64,000 nucleotides of DNA from Paenibacillus sp. H1-7 (lineage in GTDB: Bacteria > Bacillota > Bacilli > Paenibacillales > NBRC-103111): assembly GCF_022354825.1 (NCBI RefSeq), contig NZ_CP031168.1, positions 5,953,501 through 6,017,500 on the forward strand, in the 5' to 3' direction. Both the position numbers and the translations under genes were made by a program. Below, piece by piece: positions 29,369 to 38,130 of the stretch; positions within the stretch are counted from its first letter, which is position 1, and every line of letters begins with the position of its first letter. Under the pieces are notes generated by a model. The model searched no databases. It was not told where the DNA came from and saw only the letters and a program-made list of their open reading frames with translations.

Positions 29369-29416
29369 GATACTTCTGACCCCCGCTCCCATACTTGCTG
29401 TTGCTCGACTAAATAT

Positions 29417-30538
29417 TTATATAATCGCTTCTCTTACTGCAACTTTAACGCCTTTCGGAGCGTGAATGACCAGATCGGCCCCGGCGCTGCTGTTGACCTT
29501 TACCCAGCCGAGTCCCGAGATCGAGACGTCGTACAGCTTCCCTTTCGGTATTCTGACCGGATTCTTGACCAGCTTAGGCAAGAGTTCCAGCGCTTCGCGG
29601 GTAGGCGGAGCAAGCAGCTCTCCTTTATGCTCTTCGTACAGCTCGTCCGCACGCTCCAGCTTCGTCCGATGCGGCTGCAAGGCGTTCGATACGTAGAACG
29701 TAAACGACTGCCGTTCGCCCTGAACGAAATCAAATCGGGCAAAGCTTCCGAAGAACAGCGTCTGCTGCTCGTTCAGCTGAAACACAAGCGGCTTGACCGG
29801 TTTATCCGGCATGAGCTTGCCCAAGTCCTGCTTGCTGACCAGTTCGGTCAACCGGTGGCTGTAGACGATTCCCGGCGTATCGATAATGAACGTTCCGTCA
29901 TCAAGCGGAATTTTGACCAGATCAAGCGTCGTACCCGGGTAATGCGAAGTTGTCAGCTCGGCGTCCAAATCGCTATAGTCGCGAATGAGACGGTTGATCA
30001 GCGTGGATTTGCCGACATTGGTCGCACCGACGACATAGATGTCGCGTCCGTTCCGATGCTTGTCCAGCGCTTCAAGCACCCGCTCGAATCCCATATTTTG
30101 CTTGGCGGAGCACAATACGACCTCAACGACCTTCAAGCCGAATTCTTTGGCCTGCCGCTGCACCCAGTTCACAATTTTATTGTAGTTGGTTACTTTAGGC
30201 AGCAGATCGATCTTGTTGACGGCCAGCACGATCGGATTGTTGCCGACGAATCGGGACAAGCCGCTGATTAATGTACCTTCAAAGTCGAATATATCGACGA
30301 TATTGACGACGAGCGAATCCGTGCTGCCGACATGGCTGAGCAGCTTGAGGAAGTCGTCCTGATTCAGTGTGACGCCGGACACTTCATTATAATTTTTAAT
30401 CCTGAAGCAGCGCTGGCAAATGACCGGCGTCCGTTCCAAAGCCTTCTCGGGAACATAGCCGAGCTTCTCCGCCGATTCGGTCTGCAGCTTCACTCCGCAG
30501 CCGGCACAGGCCGCGTGCTCCAAATTCGTTTCTGTCAT
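29417..30538 (-). CDS. yqeH: Ribosome-biogenesis GTPase YqeH
   Basis: This 373-residue protein is a circularly permuted GTPase. The N-terminal CAGCGVKLQ and CQRCFRIKNY zinc finger is followed by NKIDLLPK (G4), then GATNVGKSTLINRLI (G1) and IDTPGIVYS (G3). YqeH helps assemble the 30S subunit. It sits between yqeG and aroE, as in B. subtilis. Confidence 0.96.
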   Translation of the reverse strand: MTETNLEHAACAGCGVKLQTESAEKLGYVPEKALERTPVICQRCFRIKNYNEVSGVTLNQDDFLKLLSHVGSTDSLVVNIVDIFDFEGTLISGLSRFVGNNPIVLAVNKIDLLPKVTNYNKIVNWVQRQAKEFGLKVVEVVLCSAKQNMGFERVLEALDKHRNGRDIYVVGATNVGKSTLINRLIRDYSDLDAELTTSHYPGTTLDLVKIPLDDGTFIIDTPGIVYSHRLTELVSKQDLGKLMPDKPVKPLVFQLNEQQTLFFGSFARFDFVQGERQSFTFYVSNALQPHRTKLERADELYEEHKGELLAPPTREALELLPKLVKNPVRIPKGKLYDVSISGLGWVKVNSSAGADLVIHAPKGVKVAVREAII

Positions 30539-30550
30539 GTTGTCAATTAC

Positions 30551-31048
30551 CTACTTTCTCATCCATGTTAATGCAGCTTTTTCCAGCGTCCGGTTCACGA
30601 TCTTCGTAAAAATCCCCTCGTCGCCTCTGGCGATCGGAAGGACCAATATCGTGTACAATCCCATTCGGTTGCCGCCAAGAACATCAGTCATCATCTGGTC
30701 GCCTATGACGACCGTCTCTTCCGGCTTCAGGTTCATAAGCTTCAACGCCTTGTGGAACGCCGCGCTTGTCGGCTTTTTGGCCCGGTAAATAAAAGGAAGC
30801 GATAAGGGCTCCGCAAATTTGCTTACGCGCAGCTTGTTATTGTTGGATACGATAACAACCTGAAAACCGAGCTGTCCTACAACCTTCAGCCAGTCGATCA
30901 GCTCCGGAGTGGCCAAAGGCGCCTTCGCCCCTACCAGAGTATTATCGAGATCCGTAATAATCCCGCGCTTGCCCTGCTCCCACAATGCATGCAGATCAAT
31001 GTCGTAAATCGTATTCACTTGCAGTTGCGGAACCAGCTTTTTTAGCAA
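30551..31048 (-). CDS. yqeG: YqeG family HAD-type phosphatase
   Basis: This 165-residue HAD phosphatase has GIITDLDNTLVGAKAP (nucleophile motif), VVIVSNNNKLRV, KPTSAAFHKAL and VIGDQMMTDVLGGNRMG. The substrate is unknown. The start is likely the TTG at 31048, giving MLKKLVPQ, which matches the usual YqeG start and has GAGG seven bases upstream; the GTG three codons earlier is the alternative. It is the first gene of the yqe operon. Confidence 0.9.
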   Translation of the reverse strand: MLKKLVPQLQVNTIYDIDLHALWEQGKRGIITDLDNTLVGAKAPLATPELIDWLKVVGQLGFQVVIVSNNNKLRVSKFAEPLSLPFIYRAKKPTSAAFHKALKLMNLKPEETVVIGDQMMTDVLGGNRMGLYTILVLPIARGDEGIFTKIVNRTLEKAALTWMRK

Positions 31049-31182
31049 AAAATTCACCTCAAGAAACGAACATTTATACGCAAACTATACCATATATGCC
31101 CTTTTTGTTGCAAAAAATTACGAACTGAAGCCAGGAACAAGCTCCCGTCTTGTGACGGCCCCGCCCGCCCCGGCATTTCAAC

Positions 31183-31212
31183 AAAAAAGCACCCGAGCAA
31201 GTAGTCGGATGC
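31183..31212 (-). terminator. Terminator after mntR
   Basis: On the minus strand GCATCCGA and TCGGGTGC pair (one G-T) and six T follow. It starts seven bases after the mntR stop codon and precedes the yqeG promoter region. Confidence 0.85.
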
Positions 31213-31218
31213 GGGATG

Positions 31219-31641
31219 TTACGATTCGTCCATTTCCTTTTTCAGCTTCATCAGTTCTTCTCCGCGGGACGGGTCTCTGCGGAAATACTCAAGCAGCGTT
31301 TCAATACAAGTTATGGAATCCCAGCTCAAGTGATGCTCGATTCCTTCCACATCTTTATAAATCGTATCCTCCGATACGCCGATCATAGTCAGAAATTCTT
31401 CCAACAGCTGGTGCCGGTCGACCAGTCTCTTGCCCATCTTTTGCCCTTTGGATGTCAGTACGAGACCGCGGTACTTTTCATACACCAAATAGTTATCTTT
31501 GTCCAATTTCTGGATCATCTTGGTGACTGAAGAAGGATGCACTTCCAAGCCTTCGGCGATGTCGGATACGCGGGCATATCCTTTTTCATCGATCAGCTTG
31601 TAGATCCTTTCCAGATAATCCTCCATACTCGGTGTAGCCAT
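31219..31641 (-). CDS. mntR: Manganese-responsive repressor MntR (DtxR family)
   Basis: The ATG at 31641 with GGGAGG eight bases upstream gives 140 residues, close to B. subtilis MntR. The helix-turn-helix is [20 protein letters not shown]. Metal ligands are kept: [14 protein letters not shown] places Asp8 and Glu11, and [13 protein letters not shown] places the later Glu and His ligands. It would repress manganese import genes when Mn is plentiful. None of the targets is in this window; a zinc importer, not a manganese one, lies about 2 kb away. Confidence 0.93.
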   Translation of the reverse strand: MATPSMEDYLERIYKLIDEKGYARVSDIAEGLEVHPSSVTKMIQKLDKDNYLVYEKYRGLVLTSKGQKMGKRLVDRHQLLEEFLTMIGVSEDTIYKDVEGIEHHLSWDSITCIETLLEYFRRDPSRGEELMKLKKEMDES

Positions 31642-31870
31642 CTGCTCTTCCTCCCGTACATCGTCAACCGTTGCGTGGTCCTGCTGATGTATCGCTTCTC
31701 GTAAAAAAGCCCCGTCTTGCAAGCTTCATTGCAATTCCCATGAGTGAGCTGAAGCGAACAGGATCAAACTATGGTCATAATAAGCGCCTTTTACTATAAC
31801 ACATGCCGCCTGCAGGAAGCAAGTCAAGTCACCAAAATGTGCTAATCCATCTGAAGGAGTGCTAGACACC

Positions 31871-32932
31871 ATGTCGGTTGAAATGTTATCTCCGCCGGTT
31901 CGCCAGACGGATGTGTTCGTTCCCGAGCTTGTTTATTTCGAGCCGGACGCTCTGAATTATCCGAAAGGCCAACGAATTCTGGAATGGGCCAAGCAGCAAG
32001 GGCTTCCGATTCATATGACGACGTCGCATAACCGCATCACCAACCTGCCCGGGGAAAGCGACCTGGAGAAGTACCGCATCGCCAAACGAACGCTTGTCGT
32101 AGGTATCCGCAAAACATTGAAGTTCGATACGTCCAAGCCATCCGCCGAATATGCCATACCTATCGCAACAGGCTGTATGGCGCACTGTCACTACTGCTAT
32201 TTGCAGACTACGCTCGGCGCCAAGCCGTACATTCGCATCTATGTGAATACGGACGATATTTTACAAGCGGCCAAACAATACATCGAAGAACGCGCGCCGG
32301 AAATTACCCGGTTCGAAGCGGCGTGTACCTCCGATCCCGTAGGCTTGGAGCATATAAGCGGCTCACTCAAAGAGCTGATTGAATTTATGGGCAAGGAACC
32401 GCTCGGCCGGTTGCGTTTTGTAACGAAGTTTCACCATGTGGAACCACTGTTGGACGCTAAACATAATAAACATACCCGATTTCGTTTTAGCGTGAATGCC
32501 GATTATGTCATCAAAAATTTCGAGCCTGCCACCTCCAGCTTCTACGAACGAATCACGGCCGCTGGCAAAGTGGCGAAAGCCGGCTATCCGTTAGGCTTCA
32601 TCATCGCCCCCATCATCTGGCATGAAGGCTGGGAGGATGGATACCGCGTGCTGCTGGAAAAATTAAAAGAGGCGCTTCCCGAAGAAGCCACCTCTGATTT
32701 AACGTTCGAATTGATTCAGCACCGTTTTACTAAGACCGCCAAGAACGTGATCCAGCAGCGTTATCCCAAAACGAAGCTTGAGCTCGACGAAACGAAGCGC
32801 AAGTATAAATGGGGCCGCTGGGGTCAAGGCAAGTACGTCTATCCCGATGAACAGGCAACGGCGCTGCGCGAGTTCATAACCGAGCAAATTTTCGATAAGT
32901 TCCCAAATGCTAAGATCGATTATTTCACTTAA
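31871..32932 (+). CDS. splB: Spore photoproduct lyase
   Basis: This 353-residue radical SAM enzyme carries the CMAHCHYC cluster motif in PIATGCMAHCHYCYLQTTLG, and the AACTSDPVGLEH segment with the cysteine used in catalysis. It repairs the thymine dimer of UV-damaged spores during germination. The ATG at 31871 has a GGAG 11 bases upstream. A possible sigma-G-like -10 (CATAATA, 31776-31782) lies upstream, but the -35 is weak. The downstream ccdA gene converges on it with overlapping stop codons. Confidence 0.95.
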   Translation: MSVEMLSPPVRQTDVFVPELVYFEPDALNYPKGQRILEWAKQQGLPIHMTTSHNRITNLPGESDLEKYRIAKRTLVVGIRKTLKFDTSKPSAEYAIPIATGCMAHCHYCYLQTTLGAKPYIRIYVNTDDILQAAKQYIEERAPEITRFEAACTSDPVGLEHISGSLKELIEFMGKEPLGRLRFVTKFHHVEPLLDAKHNKHTRFRFSVNADYVIKNFEPATSSFYERITAAGKVAKAGYPLGFIIAPIIWHEGWEDGYRVLLEKLKEALPEEATSDLTFELIQHRFTKTAKNVIQQRYPKTKLELDETKRKYKWGRWGQGKYVYPDEQATALREFITEQIFDKFPNAKIDYFT

Positions 32933-33636
32933 AACTTCAAGTAGTCGGGGGTAATCGAGTTCAGCCAAATGGTGATGCGGGTCATTTGATCCGTATACAG
33001 CAGGATAGCCATGACGATCATCAAGCCCCCGCCTATTTTCATAATTTTAGAGGAATAGCGCAAAATCCACTTCGTGGTTCCGATGAAAAACGCCAGAACG
33101 AAAAACGGAATCGCGAAGCCGAGCGAATACATGCTGATCAGCGGGAACCATGAATCCGGATTCGTAGCAGCCAATGCGAGAATCGCCGATAGAATCGGTC
33201 CGATACACGGACTCCAGCCCGCTGCAAACCCCATTCCTACCAGGATAGAGCCCAAATAGCCCGCAGGCTTAAACTTCCACTGCACCTTGCGTTCCTTCAA
33301 AAGCCATTGCGGCTGGAATATCCCCAGTAAGAACAGGCCCATGGCAAAAATGAGAATAGCGGCAATCTGACGCAGCAAATCTTTATAATCAATGAAAAGA
33401 TTCGAAACGAGTCCGGCGCCCCAGCCCAGGCTGTAAAAAATAATCGAAAAGCCGATAATGAAACAAAGCGTGTGAGATACCGTCTTGGCGCGCACTCCGG
33501 TATTGGCGCCTTCCTTCAACTGACTGACGGATATCCCGGTTATGTACGATAAATATGAGGGATAGAGCGGCAGGCAGCAAGGTGAAATAAACGATGCAAA
33601 CCCGGCCCATAGCGCTATCCATAAGTTCACTTCCAT
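32929..33636 (-). CDS. ccdA: CcdA, thiol-disulfide transporter of cytochrome c biogenesis
   Basis: The 235-residue protein has six predicted membrane helices of the DsbD/CcdA family. The N-terminal SFISPCCLPLYPSYLSYITG and the GWSPCIGPILSAIL motif hold the two redox cysteines. It moves reducing equivalents across the membrane for cytochrome c maturation and, in Bacillus, sporulation. Its stop overlaps that of splB by 4 bp on the opposite strand. GGGGGC upstream is the SD, about 11 bases away. Confidence 0.9.
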   Translation of the reverse strand: MEVNLWIALWAGFASFISPCCLPLYPSYLSYITGISVSQLKEGANTGVRAKTVSHTLCFIIGFSIIFYSLGWGAGLVSNLFIDYKDLLRQIAAILIFAMGLFLLGIFQPQWLLKERKVQWKFKPAGYLGSILVGMGFAAGWSPCIGPILSAILALAATNPDSWFPLISMYSLGFAIPFFVLAFFIGTTKWILRYSSKIMKIGGGLMIVMAILLYTDQMTRITIWLNSITPDYLKF

Positions 33637-33675
33637 GTCTACGAGATGCCCCCTTCTTGCGAAATTCTCTTACAC

Positions 33676-34479
33676 TTACAAACGGAATCCCCGTTTAACA
33701 AACATGCTGATAATCAGCAAGCCGATCAGCACCAGCACAATCGTAGCTCCCGGCGCCAAGCTCCATACTCCAGCGGCGATCAGTCCTCCCAGAACCGCGA
33801 TTTCGGAGAACAATACCGCCCAGAACAACGAGTTCCGGAAGCTCTTGGCAACTAGCAGACTGCAAGCGACCGGAATGGTTAACAGGGAGGATACTAGCAG
33901 CGCCCCTACGATTTTGATCGCCACGCTGATGACGAGCGCCGTAAGCATTGTAATCATGATATTGTAGAAACGTAACGGCAGCCCGCTCACACCGGCCGCA
34001 TCCTCATCGAAAAACATCAGAAACAGCTCTTTGTAATTAAACAAAATGACGCCGACCACAAGGACCGTGACTCCCAGAACGACCCATACGTCCGTTGTAT
34101 CAAGTGTATAGATGCTTCCGAAAAAATAGCTCATCACATTAATATTGAAGCCTTTGCCCAGCGTAAACAGCAGCGTCGCCAAGGCCACCCCGCCAGACAT
34201 AATGATGGCTATCGACAGCTCGGCGTAGGTCTTATATGCTTTTCGCAGGCGTTCTATCGCAAACGAAGCCAATATCGCGAATAAAAGGCCGACGCCTATA
34301 GGATATACGTTGATCAAAAATCCGAGGGCGATACCGGCTATCGACACGTGGGCTAATGTATCGCCGATCATCGATAGTCTGCGCAGCACAAGAAATACCC
34401 CCATCATGGGAGCGGCTAGACCGATCAGCAAGCCTCCCAGCAGCGCTCTTTGAAAAAAATACTCCGAAAAAATATCCAC
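33676..34479 (-). CDS. znuB: Zinc ABC transporter permease (ZnuB/AdcB-like)
   Basis: This 267-residue ABC-3 family permease has eight or so hydrophobic segments and MIGDTLAHVSIAGIALGFL, the conserved loop of this family. It starts at GTG with GGAGAG six bases upstream. It follows znuC and completes the znuA-znuC-znuB operon. The His-rich binding protein upstream argues for zinc rather than manganese. Confidence 0.92.
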   Translation of the reverse strand: MDIFSEYFFQRALLGGLLIGLAAPMMGVFLVLRRLSMIGDTLAHVSIAGIALGFLINVYPIGVGLLFAILASFAIERLRKAYKTYAELSIAIIMSGGVALATLLFTLGKGFNINVMSYFFGSIYTLDTTDVWVVLGVTVLVVGVILFNYKELFLMFFDEDAAGVSGLPLRFYNIMITMLTALVISVAIKIVGALLVSSLLTIPVACSLLVAKSFRNSLFWAVLFSEIAVLGGLIAAGVWSLAPGATIVLVLIGLLIISMFVKRGFRL

Positions 34480-34573
34480 CTGATTCTCTCCTAGCTTCAG
34501 CTCCGCAGCTTTCCTGCAAGCTGATCCTGTTTCCCGATCCTATTTCCTGAATGATACGCTGCGTTTTTTTGAA

Positions 34574-35353
34574 TTAGGATAGTACCTCTATCTGCTCCCG
34601 CAGCTGCTGCATCGTATGGGTTAAGTTCGTTTCCTTGCAATTTTCCGGTTCATGCGTATGCTTCACGTAAAAGGAGAGCGTCCCGCTCTTCTGAACCGGC
34701 TCCGTCCCGATATATGATTGTACCATATCCATATCGTGGGATACCATTATAAATGTAATGTGGTGATGCTGGTGCATATGCCGGATCATCCGGAAAAAGC
34801 CGGCCTGCGTCTCGGCGTCGATCCCTACCGTTGGCTCGTCCAATATGAGCAGCTCCGGGTTGTTAATTAGCGCCCGCGCCAAAAATACGCGCTGCTGCTG
34901 TCCGCCCGACAGCTGGCCTATCCGGCGGTCGGCCAAATCCTCGATGCGCATGACGTACAGCGCGTCCTCGCATTTTTGCTGGTCGGCCTTCGTCAGCCGG
35001 CGGAACATGCTCTTTTTCCCGTACAGTCCCGACAGCACAACCTCGCGAACCGTCGCCGGAAACAGCGGGTTGAACGCGTTCTTTTGCGGCACGTAGCCGA
35101 TTCTATCCCAATCGCGGAACGTGGAGATAGGCTGTCCGAACAGCCGGATTTCCCCTTGGGTCGGCTTCAAAAGCCCGACGATCATTTTCAGCAGCGTTGT
35201 TTTGCCCGCCCCGTTCGATCCGATCAGGCCGACAAAATCCCTCTCAAGCACATTGAAATTGAGATGTTCAATGACTTTTTTATTTTCGTAGAAAAAAAAG
35301 ACGTCATCAATCGAGACAATGCTCTGATGACATCCTGCATTCACTTGTTCCAT
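34574..35353 (-). CDS. znuC: Zinc ABC transporter ATP-binding protein (ZnuC-like)
   Basis: This 259-residue ATPase has GSNGAGKTTLLKM (Walker A), LSGGQQQRVFLARAL (signature), LLILDEPTVGID (Walker B) and VSHDMDMVQS (H-loop). The C-terminal HTHEPENC stretch may bind metal. It powers uptake by the ZnuB permease. AAGGAG lies about nine bases before the ATG. It is 33 bp downstream of znuA. Confidence 0.94.
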   Translation of the reverse strand: MEQVNAGCHQSIVSIDDVFFFYENKKVIEHLNFNVLERDFVGLIGSNGAGKTTLLKMIVGLLKPTQGEIRLFGQPISTFRDWDRIGYVPQKNAFNPLFPATVREVVLSGLYGKKSMFRRLTKADQQKCEDALYVMRIEDLADRRIGQLSGGQQQRVFLARALINNPELLILDEPTVGIDAETQAGFFRMIRHMHQHHHITFIMVSHDMDMVQSYIGTEPVQKSGTLSFYVKHTHEPENCKETNLTHTMQQLREQIEVLS

Positions 35354-35386
35354 AGCTGCAAGCTCCTTTTTTCGCAGGTCTTACTT

Positions 35387-36349
35387 CTATTGTAATGCTT
35401 TTATTAAATTATTCAAATTCGACTCCATCACAGACAGGTAATCGGCACCGGATTTCGTCTGCTCTTCCGTTAAGCCTTCCAGTGGGTTCAGCACTATGGT
35501 CTCTACTTTGGCGTCCTTGGCCAACGTTTTCGCCAGGCGGTCGGATACGAGCTCTTCGAAAAAGATATATTTCACATTGTTGTTCCGGATAAAATCGTTA
35601 ATCTCCTTCAAATCCTTGGACGTCGGCTCCGAATCCGGCGACAAGCCCATGATGGCTTTCTGGGTCAGCCCATACTCTTTGGTCAAATAGCCGAACGATT
35701 GGTGCGTAACGACGATTTCTTTCTTCGGCAGCTTGGACAGCGACTCTTTATATTTGTTGTGCAGCTGATCCAGCTGGCCCGCCAGTTTGGCGTAGTTGGC
35801 TTCATAATCCGCTTGGTGCGCAGCGTCGGTTTTCACGAGCTGATCTTTAATATTGCGCGCAATCACCTTCGCGTTGACGGGGCTTAACCAGACGTGCGGG
35901 TCAAACTCCGCTTCATTATGATCATGAGCGTCTTTGCTCTCTTTTGCATGGTCGTGACCTTCCTCAGTGGATGCGATGAGCTCCACGCCTTTGCTTCCTT
36001 CTACTATAGCTACTGTCGAGTCTTTCGGAAGACTATCGAGCGTATCGTGAACCCAGCCTTCGAACCCGGCGCCCAAGTAGACGAACATTTGCGACTTGGA
36101 CAAGTTCTGCATATCGCGGCTCTTTGGCGACCAGTCGTGGGGCTCTACCCCGGTCGGCACGAGATTGATAACGTTGACGTGGTCTCCGCCTATCTTTTTC
36201 GTAAAATCATATAGAGGATAGAAGCTTGCAACGACATTGATTTTCCCGTTGACCAGCGTAGCTTGCGACTTTCCGCACCCTGAAAGGGCGACTGCGGCTA
36301 TCAATGCCAGCAGCATCGGAACAACAAGCATTTTTTTGCGAAACAGCAT
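35387..36349 (-). CDS. znuA: Zinc-binding lipoprotein (ZnuA/AdcA-like)
   Basis: The 320-residue protein has a lipoprotein signal (lipobox LSGC at about residues 22-25). Its cluster A-1 solute-binding fold has VASFYPLYDFTKKIG, the ligand histidine in PTGVEPHDWSP, and a His/Asp-rich loop (GHDHAKESKDAHDH) typical of zinc binders, followed by DPHVWLSP and VTHQSFGYLTKEYGL. AGGGGG lies eight bases before the ATG. It heads the znuA-znuC-znuB operon. Confidence 0.94.
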   Translation of the reverse strand: MLFRKKMLVVPMLLALIAAVALSGCGKSQATLVNGKINVVASFYPLYDFTKKIGGDHVNVINLVPTGVEPHDWSPKSRDMQNLSKSQMFVYLGAGFEGWVHDTLDSLPKDSTVAIVEGSKGVELIASTEEGHDHAKESKDAHDHNEAEFDPHVWLSPVNAKVIARNIKDQLVKTDAAHQADYEANYAKLAGQLDQLHNKYKESLSKLPKKEIVVTHQSFGYLTKEYGLTQKAIMGLSPDSEPTSKDLKEINDFIRNNNVKYIFFEELVSDRLAKTLAKDAKVETIVLNPLEGLTEEQTKSGADYLSVMESNLNNLIKALQ

Positions 36350-36369
36350 GAAACGTTCCCCCTGAAATG

Positions 36370-36453
36370 TAAATCGTAAAGTTTTTTATTAGCCGATTTC
36401 GATTATACGTCCGCACCGGGCTTGTGTCAATAGTTAATAATATTTACGATTAA
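36370..36453 (-). promoter_or_regulatory. znuA promoter with Zur-like half-sites on both sides
   Basis: On the minus strand TTGACA (36425-36430) and TATAAT (36402-36407) are exactly 17 bases apart. One arm, TTTACGATTAA on the plus strand, lies at 36443-36453 just upstream of the -35. The other, TAAATCGTAAA, lies at 36370-36380 in the leader. Each resembles half of the Bacillus Zur box (AAATCGTAATNATTACGATTT), and they face each other across the promoter. Confidence 0.5.
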
Positions 36454-36478
36454 CGAGGTTTAGAGGCTGGGGGCGGAA

Positions 36479-37204
36479 TTACAAGTAAATGATTTCATCC
36501 GCCCAATTTTTCACTTGTTGGTCGTTATGTACGGGAATAATAATGATAGAGTTGTGACTTCTAAGAAGTTCAATATACCTTCTGTTATAATCTCCAATAA
36601 TGTAATTCAACCAATCTTTATTGGGCATCATCAACGGGGCAGCATATACTTTCTTTCCATAGGCAAAACCGATGGCCATGGAGGCTCTCCATATTTCATT
36701 GCCCTGATACGCTAATGGTCTATGGACCCGGCCGTTTCTCTCATCATGCTCATAGACGCCGGTTAATTCAAACATTGCCGCAACATCTTCATAGCTATAC
36801 CTGTTATTACTAAATAAAATTCCTTGTTGGATCTGCTCCGCTACTGTTTTTATTCCGAAAAGTTTTCTGGTGAATTTATTCCGGTAACGTTTTATTGATT
36901 GAAAAGGGTGTTCTGAAACTCCCTCCCCTATGTAACAAGCTATTTTTCGGAATAAAAGGGAATTGGCTTTTTCGCCGTTTACATACACCGAATCGTAACA
37001 GCGTTCATTTTCCTCGGATCTTCCAGTCAGAAAATAGGATAAAGCCCAGCCGCCATTCCAACCCTTTCCTACAAGGGCATAAATTTTGCCGCTCTCAAAA
37101 TGAGATGAAAAGTTATTGATTTCATCCAGCATTGTCCAATATTTGAATAATGAGCACTCGACCCTGCAATTTAGCTGGTTGATATTGATTTCCAATGATG
37201 ACAT
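36479..37204 (-). CDS. Degenerate ABC-ATPase-like protein
   Basis: The 241-residue protein follows the ABC ATPase layout but with every catalytic motif changed. The Walker A region is LVGKGWNGGWALS (residues 44-56), so the Lys-Ser/Thr pair is replaced by Gly-Trp. The signature LSGGQ is AYQGNE. The Walker B strand reads YAAPLMM without acidic residues. The H-loop histidine (IIPVHND) remains. A nucleotide-hydrolysing role is unlikely; a regulatory or structural pseudo-ATPase is possible. GAGGGAG lies ten bases before the ATG. Base composition is visibly AT-richer than its neighbours, which suggests transfer. No permease is adjacent. Confidence 0.6.
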   Translation of the reverse strand: MSSLEININQLNCRVECSLFKYWTMLDEINNFSSHFESGKIYALVGKGWNGGWALSYFLTGRSEENERCYDSVYVNGEKANSLLFRKIACYIGEGVSEHPFQSIKRYRNKFTRKLFGIKTVAEQIQQGILFSNNRYSYEDVAAMFELTGVYEHDERNGRVHRPLAYQGNEIWRASMAIGFAYGKKVYAAPLMMPNKDWLNYIIGDYNRRYIELLRSHNSIIIIPVHNDQQVKNWADEIIYL

Positions 37205-37442
37205 GATGCGAATACTCCCTCTTTCCTATATAAGTGCTACTAGGGTTGTTCTGCATCATATAGTAAAGCACCTTCTCCACAGCAAACAATTCAGGCTTAT
37301 TTTGTTTATCTTGACTCGAATCCACATGACAAGTTACAATTTGTAAAAAACAAACCATTGCGTCGTGAAGCACACGCCGCCATTTCATTCAGCCTTTGCT
37401 GATGGATGGCGGCTTTATTTATTTCCAAGGGGTGGAATAGGG

Positions 37443-38122
37443 ATGGGCTTCGAGTTATCCTATGAGAATTTCATTGAGTATCACAGGCAACTTCGCCGCG
37501 GTGAACGGCTGCGCCGATTCGCAGATGGACATGGCTATGCGGAAAATTTTTTTTGGAGCAGGTTTGGTGGCCTGCTTTCGGTCATTTCAATCATCTGCAC
37601 CCCGAATATGAGGTGAATGATTTTCGAGACGGATTCCGCTATTTGGATTTTGCTTATATCCAATCCTCGATTCGGGAAATTGAGATTGACGGGTTCGGTC
37701 CGCATCTGCAAAGAATAAGCAGAACTCAATTTTCCGATCAATGGATTCGGCAAAACCATTTGGTCATCGACGGATGGAAAATTTTGCGGTTTTCATTTGA
37801 TGATGTAAAGGAACGTCCGCGAATGTGTGAACAACTCCTTCAGCAGTTTATGGGGAGATGGCTGGGAGGGGTTTCGTTCAATCCTATACTCAGTGGTCTA
37901 ACTCCTGAGGAAAAAGAAATACTTCGATTGGCGATTCGAACGAATCGCAGCTTGGTACCTAATGACGTCCGCTTATTGCTCGACGTAGCACCTGAAAAAG
38001 CTCGGAAGCTGCTTCACACTTTGCTTACTAAAGGGTTGCTCGTCTCCGGCGGGAGTGAAAAAGAACGCATTCGATGCTATCGATTGGCTCAAGGTATCGC
38101 TTCGGATTGGGCAGGGCTGTAG
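37443..38122 (+). pseudogene. VSR/DUF559-like endonuclease-fold protein, frame broken at a T-run
   Basis: Translation from the ATG at 37443 (SD AGGGGTGG) gives MGFELSYENFIEYHRQLRRG and on to AENFF. The frame then fails. Restoring the frame with one extra T in the run of eight T at 37547-37554 continues as LEQVWWPAFGHFNHLHPEYE, then VNDFRDGFRYLDFAY, IEIDGFGPH and VIDGWKILRFSFDDV. This resembles VSR/DUF559-type nuclease folds. The remainder is a winged-helix-like C-terminus ending at 38122. The joined product would be about 226 residues. It could be a recent pseudogene, a sequencing error or a slippage-expressed gene. Confidence 0.65.
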
Positions 38123-38130
38123 GAGAGCAG

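Noticed and set aside
34574-36349. Manganese importer, given the nearby mntR
   Set aside because: The binding protein has a His-rich loop and the promoter has Zur-like arms, which fit zinc better. The mntR gene is about 2 kb away and has its own terminator.
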